A stretch of 46,124 nucleotides of DNA from Lachnospiraceae bacterium (lineage in GTDB: Bacteria; Bacillota; Clostridia; Lachnospirales; Lachnospiraceae), in assembly GCA_016283775.1 (NCBI GenBank), contig JAEENL010000177.1, forward strand, positions 1 through 46,124. Direction: 5' to 3'. The position numbers and the translations under genes were made by a program. Below, piece by piece: positions 24,846 through 33,231 of this stretch. The notes below the pieces were generated by a model. It did no database searches and was not told where the DNA came from. It saw nothing but the letters and a program-made list of their open reading frames with translations. The first letter of the stretch is position 1. Each line of letters starts with the position of its first letter.

Positions 24846-25718
24846 TCATTCCTTTACCGCGCCGAGAGTGGTCCCGGCAATGAAATACTTCTGGAGCCAA
24901 GGATAAACGAGGAGGATGGGGATGGTAGAGAACATTACCACCGCATCCTTAAGCGACTCAGTGAGTCCCGGTGTCGAGAAGCCTTCCTGTGTCTGTACCT
25001 CGACACTGTTGATATTGTTCAGGATGTTGTACAGAAGGAGCTGCAGAGGATACATTTCTCTGTCAGTGATATACATAAGAGCATCGGTATATCCGTTCCA
25101 TCTTCCCACCGCATAGAAAAGCGCCAGAGTCGCAAAAACAGGCTTTGAAAGCGGAAGGTAAACGCTCAGGAATATCTTGAAATGCGAAGCTCCGTCTATC
25201 TCCGCCGATTCCCTGAGGCTGTCCGGAATGCCGTAGAAAAAGCTTCTCATGATGATCATGTTGTAAATGCTGAGACAGCTCGGGATAATGAGTACCAAAG
25301 GGGTGTTCAGAAGGCCGAGGGACTGCATCAGCAGGTAATTCGGGATAAGTCCGGCGTTGAAGAACATCGTGATGGTTATCAGGATGTTGATCACGTTCTT
25401 GCCCTTAAGCTTGTCATAGATAAGAGGATAAGCGCAGAGCGATGTCATGGTGAGCGACACAAAGGTGCACACTACTGTCAGGAAAACCGTCCAGAAGAAA
25501 GATTTGATATACTTGGCATCTCCCAGTACGGTCGAATATGCATTGACATTTATGCCCTTGGGAAGGAGATATACCTCATGGCGCACCAGATATTCAGACG
25601 CGCTGAGGGATTTTGCGGCAAGGTTTATCATGGGAAGTATGCACATAAGTCCCACGATCACGCAGAATATCACGAAGAGCCAGTCTCCGAGCACTGTTTT
25701 GAATGATTTTACTCTCAT
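24846..25718 (-). CDS. Sugar ABC transporter permease (LplC/YtcP type)
   Basis: The 290-residue protein has six predicted membrane helices and the permease EAA loop SAEIDGASHFKIFLSVYLPLSKP near 185, where the shared ATPase docks. Together with the permease encoded 15 bases upstream it forms the import channel for the sugar delivered by the binding lipoprotein. The LPKGINVNAY segment near 55 is common in the LplC branch. It is second in the operon. Normal length and no odd features. Confidence 0.93.
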   Translation of the reverse strand: MRVKSFKTVLGDWLFVIFCVIVGLMCILPMINLAAKSLSASEYLVRHEVYLLPKGINVNAYSTVLGDAKYIKSFFWTVFLTVVCTFVSLTMTSLCAYPLIYDKLKGKNVINILITITMFFNAGLIPNYLLMQSLGLLNTPLVLIIPSCLSIYNMIIMRSFFYGIPDSLRESAEIDGASHFKIFLSVYLPLSKPVFATLALFYAVGRWNGYTDALMYITDREMYPLQLLLYNILNNINSVEVQTQEGFSTPGLTESLKDAVVMFSTIPILLVYPWLQKYFIAGTTLGAVKE

Positions 25719-25733
25719 GTTCCGCTCCCTCCG

Positions 25734-26702
25734 TTACCAGATACCTCTTTCGCCGAGTTTTCGCGAAAGAGTGTTAGCTCCGAGCAGGAAGAACAATCCG
25801 ACTACCGACTGGAAAAGGCCCACAGCGGTGGAAAGAGAGAACCTGAGCTGTTTTACACCGTTTTTGTAAACGAAGGTGGCGATGGTCTCCGCAACGTCCA
25901 GGACAAGGTTGTTCTGCATTGCGAATACACGGTCGAAGGATCCGCCTATGATACCGCCGAGGTTCATGATGAGCAGCACCACGATGGTGGATTTGATGCC
26001 CGGCAGTGTCACATGCCACATTTTGCTGAAGCGCCCCGCTCCGTCCACGGAAGCCGCCTCATATAATTCCGGATTGATGCCCGCGATGGCTGCAAGATAG
26101 ATGATGGAACCCCATCCGAAGCTCTGCCAAATGCCCATTCCGACATAGGTCACTATCCAGTGTTTTGATTCGTTGAGGAAAGGCACGGCCTCATGTCCTG
26201 TGAGCATGATCAGCTGATTTACAAGACCGCCGGTAGGAGCAAAAAGCTGTAAGGAAAGACCATAGATGATGACCCATGAAAGGAAATGAGGCATGTATGC
26301 GATGGTCTGGACTGTCTTTTTAAAGAACTTGAAAGGAAGCTCGTTCAATATGAGCGCAAAGATGATGGGTGCGGGGAATCCGAAAAAGAGATCCAAAAGG
26401 TTTAGCACCACGTTATTTCTCAAGGCATTGTAAAAATCGACGTTCATAGCCTTTTTGAAATATTTGAAGATATCCACCTGCCCGGCGGTGGAAGCCCACG
26501 GCATGTCAAGGAGCTTGGTGTTGAGCTTGTAGTCCTTGAACGCGATCAGTATATATCTCATTGGAGCGTATTTAAAGATCAATAGATAGATGATAGGCAG
26601 AGCAAGCATAAGATAAAGCTGCCAGTACCTTTTCATATAGACACTGAATTTGACTTTTTTGCCGGTCTTTTCGAGTCCGGCATTCTTTGCGACCTTCTTC
26701 AT
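25734..26702 (-). CDS. Sugar ABC transporter permease (LplB/YtcO type)
   Basis: The 322-residue protein is the first permease of the operon. It begins with a Lys-rich cytoplasmic tail, has six membrane helices, and the EAA loop EAASVDGAGRFSKMWHVTLPG near 220. The N-terminal YLMLALPIIYLLIFKYAPM is typical of the LplB/YtcO branch. The start at 26702 is chosen because GGGGGAC lies nine bases upstream; the ATG at 26723 has no ribosome site and lies at the predicted transcription start. The tail end, LSRKLGERGIW, is the family's normal C-terminus. A divergent AraC regulator probably controls it. Confidence 0.92.
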   Translation of the reverse strand: MKKVAKNAGLEKTGKKVKFSVYMKRYWQLYLMLALPIIYLLIFKYAPMRYILIAFKDYKLNTKLLDMPWASTAGQVDIFKYFKKAMNVDFYNALRNNVVLNLLDLFFGFPAPIIFALILNELPFKFFKKTVQTIAYMPHFLSWVIIYGLSLQLFAPTGGLVNQLIMLTGHEAVPFLNESKHWIVTYVGMGIWQSFGWGSIIYLAAIAGINPELYEAASVDGAGRFSKMWHVTLPGIKSTIVVLLIMNLGGIIGGSFDRVFAMQNNLVLDVAETIATFVYKNGVKQLRFSLSTAVGLFQSVVGLFFLLGANTLSRKLGERGIW

Positions 26703-27015
26703 CACTGTCCGTCCCCCATTCATACTTTGGATTATATCATCGATTTGGCATTTTTCTTCCTATACAGTACCAATGTATTCTCAAATAATATCACGAAATA
26801 TTTAGTCAAAGATTGCTATCAAGCCCAATGATTGCCAAAAATTTGACAGGGTATGTTGATATTAGATAAATATTTTTGAACAACGAATTGAAATTTGTGC
26901 ATTGTTACAGTATAATATTAAGTATTCGTAAACAGGAAAGGGAATTTTCGAGAACTTGTGATTATGAAATAATCGCATAAAATCTGATTTCCGACATGAT
27001 CACGGAGTATCAACA
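26703..27015. promoter_or_regulatory. Divergent control region between the sugar ABC operon and its AraC regulator
   Basis: This gap of 313 bases holds no gene. The leftward operon has a TATAAT box at 26736-26731 on the minus strand without a clear -35 box, as expected for an activator-dependent promoter. GATTGC occurs at 26811-26816 and again at 26830-26835, about two helix turns apart, and could be half-sites for the AraC protein. The region is AT-rich. No CRE box or riboswitch is seen. Confidence 0.45.
26888..26916 (+). promoter_or_regulatory. Promoter of the AraC regulator gene
   Basis: TTGAAA (26888-26893), 17 bases, then TATAAT (26911-26916) is close to consensus. It gives a leader of roughly 90 bases before the start at 27016, in which I see no known riboswitch. 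Confidence 0.7.
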
Positions 27016-27876
27016 ATGATTGAAGAACTGCACGGAACAAAAGAAATAGTCCATCACGACCAATTTGAGGGCTTCAAGATCCACATGAACGCAAAGCACG
27101 AGGATTACCCAGCGCACTGGCATTCCGATATCGAGATCATAATGCCCTTAAAGAGCACGTACAATGTCATGATTGACAATGTAACGCATATCCTGAACGA
27201 GGGCGACATCATCATCATCCCGAGCGGAGAGATGCACACGCTTACCTCCCCGCCCGTCGGCGAAAGGCTCATCCTTCAGGTAGAGCACTTTATACTACGT
27301 GAGGTAAACGGCTTTGACGCGGCCTACAGCCGTTTCTTTCCGTGCGCCATTTTCAAGAAAGACGAAGAAAACGACGAATACAAGAGCCTCCGCTCTCTCC
27401 TTCACAAGATCATCAGAGAGCAGGAAAACATGAACATCCTTTGCGGTGCGAGCATACATGCGCTTGCGCTCTCCTTCTTTGTCGAAGCCGGGCGCATCTG
27501 TCTCATGCAGAATTCCGGAAACACCGGCTCAAATCACCAGCGCCAGCAGAGCTATATAGACACGTTTTTCAACATTTGCAAATACATAAACGAGCACTGC
27601 TCCGAGGATCTTTCCCTCGATTCGGTGGTAAAGCTCTCGGGCTTTTCAAAGTCCCATTTCTTCAGGCTTTTCAAGGATTTCACAGGTACCACCTATTATG
27701 AATATCTGCAGAAAAAACGCATGTCAAACGCAGAGCTCATGCTGATCGACACGAGCGACTCCGTTGCGAACATCGCGATGAAGAGCGGCTACAACTCTCT
27801 CGCGACCTTCAACAGAGTGTTCAAGGAAAGCCACAACTGCACACCTACGGAATACCGCAGGATGGCAACGGAGTAG
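27016..27876 (+). CDS. AraC-family regulator with cupin sensor domain
   Basis: The 286-residue protein has an N-terminal cupin-like sugar-binding part (HYPAHWHSDIE-type barrel, ILNEGDIIIIPSGEMH near 65-80) and a C-terminal AraC DNA-binding domain (about 185-283), with SLDSVVKLSGFSKSHFFRLFK and the second helix pair VANIAMKSGYNSLATFNRVFK. Such proteins activate sugar uptake genes when ligand is bound. It is divergent to the LplABC-like operon, which is the most likely target. The start has CGGAG eight bases upstream. The ligand is unknown. Confidence 0.9.
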   Translation: MIEELHGTKEIVHHDQFEGFKIHMNAKHEDYPAHWHSDIEIIMPLKSTYNVMIDNVTHILNEGDIIIIPSGEMHTLTSPPVGERLILQVEHFILREVNGFDAAYSRFFPCAIFKKDEENDEYKSLRSLLHKIIREQENMNILCGASIHALALSFFVEAGRICLMQNSGNTGSNHQRQQSYIDTFFNICKYINEHCSEDLSLDSVVKLSGFSKSHFFRLFKDFTGTTYYEYLQKKRMSNAELMLIDTSDSVANIAMKSGYNSLATFNRVFKESHNCTPTEYRRMATE

Positions 27877-27895
27877 ACGTTTTGTCCTTGTTCTC

Positions 27896-27929
27896 AAAAA
27901 AACAAAAGGCCTTTACATCAGCCTTTTGT
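27896..27929 (-). terminator. Intrinsic terminator overlapping the end of the HTH-HD gene
   Basis: On the minus strand ACAAAAGGC (27929-27921), a 10-base loop and GCCTTTTGT (27910-27902) are followed by a run of T (to 27896). The first arm lies inside the last codons of the HTH-HD gene, so the stop codon falls in the loop. The spot also separates it from the convergent AraC gene. Confidence 0.85.
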
Positions 27930-28728
27930 AGATATCGAGCATGCTCTCGATCTGGTATTGCAGAAGCCATGCGGCGTTGTTGTATTTAGGTTCGGCTTTT
28001 ACGACCTTCAGTAACCGGGGATAATAGTCCTCGGTTTCTTTTATCATCCTGTATATCCTGTCACGGCTGAGTCCCCATGACATGGTGGTAAGGTTATTGC
28101 AGCGGTCGATGCATTTTATGAGCGCGGCCTTGGGATTTGCGGCTATAGCGTCATAGTATTTTTCCATCATCTTATCACGGTTTGCATCGGTGGTGTCTTC
28201 ATGAGTGAGAAGCCGCACAAGTTCCCGTGTTTCATCGTTCACCGGGAGGTCTCCCACTTTCTTTCCGCAGTCTTCGACAACATCGTGAAGCATGCAGGCA
28301 GCTATGATCTCATCTTCGAGAATACCCATGGAAAGCGCGTGGCAGGCAAGGTTAAGCGGATGATAGATATAGGGCACGGAAGACCTTTTTCTTTTCTGCC
28401 CGTCGTGAGCCTCCACCGCGTAATCGACGGCCTTGTAGGCATTTTTCATCCCGTGTGTTCCGGCCGCGGTCTTTACATAAGTCTTCATGTGTTCCCAGTT
28501 GTAGATGGCCTGCTTTGTCTTAAAAACATTTGCGCGCTCCTCGACCACCCTGGAGACCGAAACGTCAAACAGCTCGGCAAGTTTTAAGAGCTTGTCCGTA
28601 TCGGGCTTGTATTCATCGCGTTCCCATGACGATACGGCCTGAAAGCTTACGCCTACGCTTTCGGCCACCTGCTCCTGTGTGAGCTTCCGCTCTTCTCTCA
28701 AGGTCTTGATGTTTGTACCCATGCTCAT
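27913..28728 (-). CDS. HTH regulator fused to a SpoT/MESH1-like HD hydrolase domain
   Basis: The 271-residue protein joins an XRE HTH (residues 5-62: IKTLREERKLTQEQVAESVG and VSFQAVSSWERDEYKPD) to an HD domain (about 95-260). The HD part has the order seen in (p)ppGpp hydrolases: AHDGQKRK..PYIYHPL, then CMLHDVVED with the HD pair, then LIKCIDRCNNL matching the KLADRLHN segment. No synthetase domain is present. It may break down alarmones or a related nucleotide, and also bind DNA. The residues RSSVPY differ from the usual SGEPY, so activity is not certain. The start has GGAGGTG upstream. It stands alone with its own promoter and terminator. Confidence 0.8.
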   Translation of the reverse strand: MSMGTNIKTLREERKLTQEQVAESVGVSFQAVSSWERDEYKPDTDKLLKLAELFDVSVSRVVEERANVFKTKQAIYNWEHMKTYVKTAAGTHGMKNAYKAVDYAVEAHDGQKRKRSSVPYIYHPLNLACHALSMGILEDEIIAACMLHDVVEDCGKKVGDLPVNDETRELVRLLTHEDTTDANRDKMMEKYYDAIAANPKAALIKCIDRCNNLTTMSWGLSRDRIYRMIKETEDYYPRLLKVVKAEPKYNNAAWLLQYQIESMLDIYKRLM

Positions 28729-28811
28729 ATCGGCACCTCCTGCAATCTCTGATACGTGAACTTTTCCGTTCGCCTCCGTTGCAAGTACATCATAAGGGAA
28801 ATCCTGTGTTT

Positions 28812-28840
28812 ATTGTAGCGAGTGCAGGTTTATTTTGCAA
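28812..28840 (-). promoter_or_regulatory. Promoter of the HTH-HD hydrolase gene
   Basis: On the minus strand TTGCAA (28840-28835), 17 bases, then TACAAT (28817-28812) gives a start near 28805 and a leader of about 75 bases. The -35 box begins right after the terminator of the gene upstream. Confidence 0.6.
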
Positions 28841-28841
28841 G

Positions 28842-28870
28842 AAAAAACTCAAGCAAGGCTTGAGTTTTTT
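28842..28870 (-). terminator. Intrinsic terminator after the DUF6935 gene
   Basis: AAAAAACTCAAG (28842-28853) and CTTGAGTTTTTT (28859-28870) form a 12-bp stem with a five-base loop and T-runs in both directions. It closes the three-gene operon of unknown function. Confidence 0.88.
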
Positions 28871-28898
28871 AAAGGTTATTTTTTAAGCAGGGCTTGAT

Positions 28899-29522
28899 CT
28901 ATGCCCACTTATCCTGAGAAGCAGGTAAGCGGATGTCGGTCAGGCACTGGATGTCGTTTATGAACCACTGGCCTGTGGAAGGTTTTTTCCTGAGCTTGAT
29001 AGGGCTCGGCTTGTCGTCTCCGCCGCTCTGAACATAGAGTGTTGCCCAGTTCTCATCATCAAAGGAATAAGGATTCTCGATGACTTCGAGAGTGTAAGGA
29101 ACGGTGGGAGTATAGTTGTTTGCGGGGGTTGCGCCCTTAAAGAATGCAAATACCTTGTACATCTTTTCATTCAGGCGCTCCTGGATGAACTGTCTGAGGC
29201 TCGGATTTACATCCTCGGGACCGTTTAAAAACTCGATCATTTCCCATGTGGCATCGGGGTTTTTCTCATAGTTTGTGAGTGCCGCGATGCAAAGAGCCGC
29301 TGTCTTGAACGCGGTGTTGAGGGAAGCCTCGGGAAGAGCCTTGAGTTCCTCAAGATTTTCCGGCAGTTTCTGGAACTTGAACTTCTCGGTATGGTTCCTG
29401 CCCTTACCGATGCCTTCTTTTACGTTCTTTGCAAGATTGTTCACGCCTTTGTTCACTGCGCTTCTTGCTGCCTGTCCTGCCTGTGATACAAGTGTGTTCT
29501 TGATCTGATCGAATAAACCCAT
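28899..29522 (-). CDS. DUF6935 family protein
   Basis: The 207-residue protein matches my memory of DUF6935: FQKLPENLEELKALPEASL, then FKTAALCIAAL, FLNGPEDVNPSLRQFIQERL, ATPANNYTPTVPY and SGGDDKPSPIKLRKK in family order. The N-terminal 45 residues are basic and helical (GQAARSAVNKGVNNLAKNVKE). No signal peptide or membrane helix is seen. The family has no known function; members are found in Lachnospiraceae. No good ribosome site precedes the ATG, and a CCGGTC/GACCGG hairpin lies in the leader at about 29539-29563, so translation may be weak or regulated. It is third in an operon with two other unknown genes and is followed by a strong terminator. Confidence 0.75.
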   Translation of the reverse strand: MGLFDQIKNTLVSQAGQAARSAVNKGVNNLAKNVKEGIGKGRNHTEKFKFQKLPENLEELKALPEASLNTAFKTAALCIAALTNYEKNPDATWEMIEFLNGPEDVNPSLRQFIQERLNEKMYKVFAFFKGATPANNYTPTVPYTLEVIENPYSFDDENWATLYVQSGGDDKPSPIKLRKKPSTGQWFINDIQCLTDIRLPASQDKWA

Positions 29523-29618
29523 AACATTTTATAGGACCCGGTCTGGCCTTTCCTTTGACCGGATCTCTCCTTTCTCCCGGTTTTCCGGGCAAATAATGCT
29601 CTTAACTTTTCTTTACGC

Positions 29619-30734
29619 TCACGGTGCCTGCTTCGCTATTGAAGACGCCACCTGCTCGCATTTCTGCACCATGCCCCACGCTATATCCACATATCTGGTG
29701 CCGTTCGTTACCGGATCCTTGAGTGACATAAAGCTTTCTGCCACTTTTTTCGCGTAAGGAGTATAGTGCATGAGCGAATACGGGAATTCCTGCGTGTTGT
29801 AGCGATAGTTGTTCAATATGTCCCTGGCCTCGCGGAGGGTGGAACGGATGTAGTCGAGAACATTGTGGACCACCTCACCGAGTGTTACCGTAAGACTTCC
29901 GCACGATTTAAAATATGCCGTGACTTCGTTGTCAAGCGTCGCTATCCGCGCTATCTCATCCGCAAACTTTGATATCTCGGGAAGTTTTGTCAGCCTCTTC
30001 GTGTCACAGTCCAAAACGGTAAAATAGTTGAACCAGTAAGCATCGATATAGCTTATCGTGTCGTGGATGATGCAGCCTATGTGACTTTGTTTATTGAACT
30101 CGGCAAGCATATGGTCTACGACCAGTTTGTGGTTCACCTCGTAGGAATTTGCTTTTTTTACGGGGATCTCGCTAAATATCGCCGGCGCCTTATACCTGTT
30201 CAATGTCTTGTAAAACTCTTCAAAAGCAAAATCCAGCATGTCGTAAAGGTCGGAATATTGCCCGCTCCTGATGATATAATCCTCCCTGAGCACTACATAG
30301 ACCTGTCTCAGAAAGCCGCTCGAGATCATTCCCTCAAGGTACTGATAAACATTGTTCAGCTGCTCTCCGCCTTTGCCGTTTATGACGCGCCACATCTCCA
30401 TGGCGGCCGTAAGGTCTTCGGGAGTCTGGCCGCTCTCTGCGTTCACCAGCTTGTCTATGTCTTCATAGCCTATGTTTTTCAGCCACTGGTTCTTTTCGTG
30501 GAAATCATACAGTGTGCCGAAAAGTATCTCGTCCGCAAAAGCATGCACGGCATCCTCCGCCGCCGAATATCCGTCGCCGCAAAGAAGCGTCGCCAGGCCG
30601 TCGAGTGTCTTATTTGACAGATCGGAAGCCTTGTTTGTAAGCGCCTTTACATCGGCCTTCGTCATGGACATCGCGTCCAGATTTTTGCCCTTGCCCTGCT
30701 TTTCGTTTTGTTTTTCGTTGTTTTCTTCGCCCAT
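29619..30734 (-). CDS. Hypothetical cytoplasmic protein, 371 residues
   Basis: No family is recognised. The protein is soluble and mostly helical, with a Lys/Glu/Asn-rich N-terminus (GEENNEKQNEKQGKGKN) and the segments DAVHAFADEILFGTLYDFHEKNQWLKN and FEEFYKTLNRYKAPAIF. There is no signal peptide, membrane helix or catalytic motif that I can name. The start at 30734 has GGAGGAG six bases upstream; an ATG at 30749 would overlap that site. It lies between a 428-residue unknown protein and the DUF6935 gene in one operon, which suggests a shared task. Confidence 0.7.
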   Translation of the reverse strand: MGEENNEKQNEKQGKGKNLDAMSMTKADVKALTNKASDLSNKTLDGLATLLCGDGYSAAEDAVHAFADEILFGTLYDFHEKNQWLKNIGYEDIDKLVNAESGQTPEDLTAAMEMWRVINGKGGEQLNNVYQYLEGMISSGFLRQVYVVLREDYIIRSGQYSDLYDMLDFAFEEFYKTLNRYKAPAIFSEIPVKKANSYEVNHKLVVDHMLAEFNKQSHIGCIIHDTISYIDAYWFNYFTVLDCDTKRLTKLPEISKFADEIARIATLDNEVTAYFKSCGSLTVTLGEVVHNVLDYIRSTLREARDILNNYRYNTQEFPYSLMHYTPYAKKVAESFMSLKDPVTNGTRYVDIAWGMVQKCEQVASSIAKQAP

Positions 30735-30802
30735 CGGTATCTCCTCCATTTGCCGTTCCGGTCATTGTCCTCCCGCCTGTGGATCAGGCAGTCCGTTCCC
30801 GA

Positions 30803-32089
30803 TCAGAATCTGGTCTCATACGTATCGATATACCATCTTCCGTTTCCGATACGCCGTAAAATGTGACTTGTGGGAGATCCTATCTGCTTTCCGTTCTTGT
30901 CGAAAGCCGAGGTCTGCACAATAGCCTCTTCTTCCTTTTCTCCGTACGCCTGCTTTATCTTTTCCTGCTCTTCTTCATCCAGGAAAAAGCTGTCGATGCC
31001 CTTGTCGTCATAGCCGCGGACAACACGTGTCACCGTCTTTTCGGGATTGATGTTCGCATGGACATATTCACCGTGGAAACGCTCCTGGTGAAGATCCCAG
31101 TGATAGTTCAAAAGGCTCTGCTGTACGGGATTCGTCTTTCTCTGCGGGCTGATGCAGTCCAGATAGAGATTGAAGTTTTTCTCTTTTATGGCAGTCATAA
31201 AGATCTCCACAAGGCGCTCGGGAGTAACATCGTCCGGGACGGCCTTTACAGTGTAGAAATCTTCCTTGAGCTTTGAAAGCTTGTCTTCGTCAATGAATCT
31301 TCCGGTATGCTCTCCGGCCTCATCATATACCGCCATGATGTGCCCCGGAACATACAGAGCTATCGGATCTACCACCCATGCCATGACAGGGCCGGAAACC
31401 TTGCTCTCGTTGGCATCCGGGATATCGCAGGTGATACCCGATATTTTTCCGATCACGGACCATTCCCTTACTTCCGAAAGATCCGTATCCACCTGGCGGC
31501 GATAGCGCTTTACCGCCTCGTAAGGCCCGAGCCACTCTCTGCCGTCGATCTTTAAGAAATACATGCCGTCCGAGCGCGTTCCGCTCCAGATGTATTCCGC
31601 GTCGGTGCCGTCAAACTGGTTGTCGGGATATCTTATGTTGTCAAGGACGACGATCTTGTCTTTCATGTCGTCTATCGTGTGCTTTTTAAAATCGGGAACA
31701 GGGAAATTCTTTTCAAGTCTGTTTTCCGAATTTGCGGAAAGGAACTCATTCCACGCCTTCTCACTGGCTTCCGCGAAATGCTTTTTAAGATTGTCCTCGT
31801 TTGCGAGGTAGCGAAGAAACTCTTCGTCAACGGTGACGAGCTTACCCGCTCCGCCCTTGACACAGGCTTTGGCGCGCGCAAAAAGTTCTTTTACGCGCTC
31901 ATCATCAGGCGCAAACTCCACCAGAAGCTTGATGCGTCCCAATGCGTCATCCTTGCTCCTGAAAATCTGATCCGCGGCACCCTGTGCACGGGCAACTTCT
32001 TTCTCGTACTCTTCCAGATAATGTGCGGCCTGGGAGATGCGAGTGCTCAAGTTGGTACTGTCAATGTTAAAAACGGAACTGTCAAACAT
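30803..32089 (-). CDS. Hypothetical protein with coiled-coil start, 428 residues
   Basis: No family is recognised. The first 55 residues look like a coiled coil (STRISQAAHYLEEYEKEVARAQ). A middle part (about 150-250) holds beta-rich stretches (GMYFLKIDGREWLGPYEAVKRYR). The C-terminal part, from TPERLVEIFMTAIKEKNFNLYLDCI, resembles an NTF2- or SnoaL-like helix-strand fold ending in NGRWYIDTYETRF, but this is a guess. The start at 32089 follows GAAAGGA by nine bases; a frame from 32125 would begin before that site. It is the first gene of the three-gene operon and has its own promoter. Confidence 0.7.
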   Translation of the reverse strand: MFDSSVFNIDSTNLSTRISQAAHYLEEYEKEVARAQGAADQIFRSKDDALGRIKLLVEFAPDDERVKELFARAKACVKGGAGKLVTVDEEFLRYLANEDNLKKHFAEASEKAWNEFLSANSENRLEKNFPVPDFKKHTIDDMKDKIVVLDNIRYPDNQFDGTDAEYIWSGTRSDGMYFLKIDGREWLGPYEAVKRYRRQVDTDLSEVREWSVIGKISGITCDIPDANESKVSGPVMAWVVDPIALYVPGHIMAVYDEAGEHTGRFIDEDKLSKLKEDFYTVKAVPDDVTPERLVEIFMTAIKEKNFNLYLDCISPQRKTNPVQQSLLNYHWDLHQERFHGEYVHANINPEKTVTRVVRGYDDKGIDSFFLDEEEQEKIKQAYGEKEEEAIVQTSAFDKNGKQIGSPTSHILRRIGNGRWYIDTYETRF

Positions 32090-32144
32090 TCTCACATTTC
32101 CTTTCTCCAAATGTAATCGTCGCAAATCATGCGACTACTTTTCT

Positions 32145-32172
32145 ATTATACATAACAGTACCGCTTTTTCAA
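32145..32172 (-). promoter_or_regulatory. Promoter of the three-gene unknown operon
   Basis: On the minus strand TTGAAA (32172-32167), 16 bases, then TATAAT (32150-32145). The -35 box overlaps the stop codon of the kinase-GNAT gene upstream. In the leader an inverted repeat GTCGCA/TGCGAC (32119-32124 and 32130-32135) could be an operator or small hairpin. Confidence 0.6.
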
Positions 32173-33221
32173 GTTAAGAATTCATAATCAATCAGCGTCA
32201 TCCGCTCATTTACCACATGTTCCTCACCCACACGCCTGAAGCCGCATTTTTCGTAAAGATGGCAGTTTAAGGGCTCCTGCAGTATGGTCTCCAGTTTCCA
32301 TACCTTCACATCGGGATACATCTCAAACGCTTTGTTTATAGCGACATAACCTATCCCCTGATTCTGAAACTCGGGAAGGATAAAGATCGGGCTTATGAAC
32401 GAGACCGTTTTTTCATCGGGATCGTTGTGTCCCAGGTTTACCGCGCCCACTCTCGCGCCGTCTTTCACGATAAAATAATATTTCCGGTTAGGTCTTTTGG
32501 CGCGACCCTGAACCCGTTCAAAAGACTCGATCGCCGGCGATCCTGCATCGTGATACTTTTCATAGAGCGGCATAAAACTTTCTATCTGCATTTTGTAGAG
32601 CTGCGGAAGCTCGTCTTCCCTCACTTCCTCAAGCTTTATCCTGCTCCTTAATTCCGTGTCCTTTGGACCTTCAAGCCCAAACTGCTCTTTTATCATACGC
32701 GCGACCGCATCCGGGGAAAGGTTTGTGTTGTCGATCTTTATATAGTTTTTGAAAGGCATCTCGCCGTCTTTGCTCACAGTGCGGTATTTCGTCTCTTCCC
32801 TCAGCATCCTTGCCTCGGAGATCACGATATCACGCTTTGAAGCCTTGTTCTTAAGGCGGTTTTCCGTTTTGTTGCGTTCGATCCTTACCGCCCGGTCGGC
32901 AACAAGTTCAACATAGTAAACAGTACCGCCGGTCGCTTCAAACTTATCGGTGATGCGCTTTATATAATCCCAGTCGTCCTGTATGTCAAAAGCCCACATA
33001 TAGGTAAAGATCATGCCCGTGTAGTCGGTCTTGAGGAAGGCGTCAAAAATATCCTCGCGGAGTTTACTGATCACCGCGCCGTCAAACTTTCCAAATATCT
33101 CGATCACGGGCTCTATCATCATGTGATTGTGAAAGAGCCTGTAATCGGTTATCTTCATGAGTTCCTGGCCGACCGTCATCTTTCCGACGGCGCCGCTCCC
33201 GATAAGTATGATGAGATTCAT
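32169..33221 (-). CDS. P-loop kinase-like domain fused to a GNAT acetyltransferase
   Basis: The 350-residue protein has two parts. Residues 1-180 are a P-loop kinase-like domain beginning MNLIILIGSGAVGKMTVG, with the RNKTENRLKNKASKRD lid-like region, similar to small-molecule kinases. Residues 195-350 are a GNAT acetyltransferase, with PIFILPEFQNQGIGYVAINKAFE, the acetyl-CoA loop, and NCHLYEKCGFRRVGEE. The P-loop reads GSGAVGKMT; Lys is present, and the Ser/Thr is moved by one. It may modify a metabolite or antibiotic twice. The start has AAAGGAAC upstream. It begins ten bases after the GH31 stop, so it is likely co-transcribed. Confidence 0.8.
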   Translation of the reverse strand: MNLIILIGSGAVGKMTVGQELMKITDYRLFHNHMMIEPVIEIFGKFDGAVISKLREDIFDAFLKTDYTGMIFTYMWAFDIQDDWDYIKRITDKFEATGGTVYYVELVADRAVRIERNKTENRLKNKASKRDIVISEARMLREETKYRTVSKDGEMPFKNYIKIDNTNLSPDAVARMIKEQFGLEGPKDTELRSRIKLEEVREDELPQLYKMQIESFMPLYEKYHDAGSPAIESFERVQGRAKRPNRKYYFIVKDGARVGAVNLGHNDPDEKTVSFISPIFILPEFQNQGIGYVAINKAFEMYPDVKVWKLETILQEPLNCHLYEKCGFRRVGEEHVVNERMTLIDYEFLT

Positions 33222-33231
33222 TTTGTTCCTT

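Noticed and set aside
26705-26722. A second, partial copy of the GGGGACGG repeat near the permease start
   Set aside because: Only a short G-rich stretch matches; no inverted partner is present.
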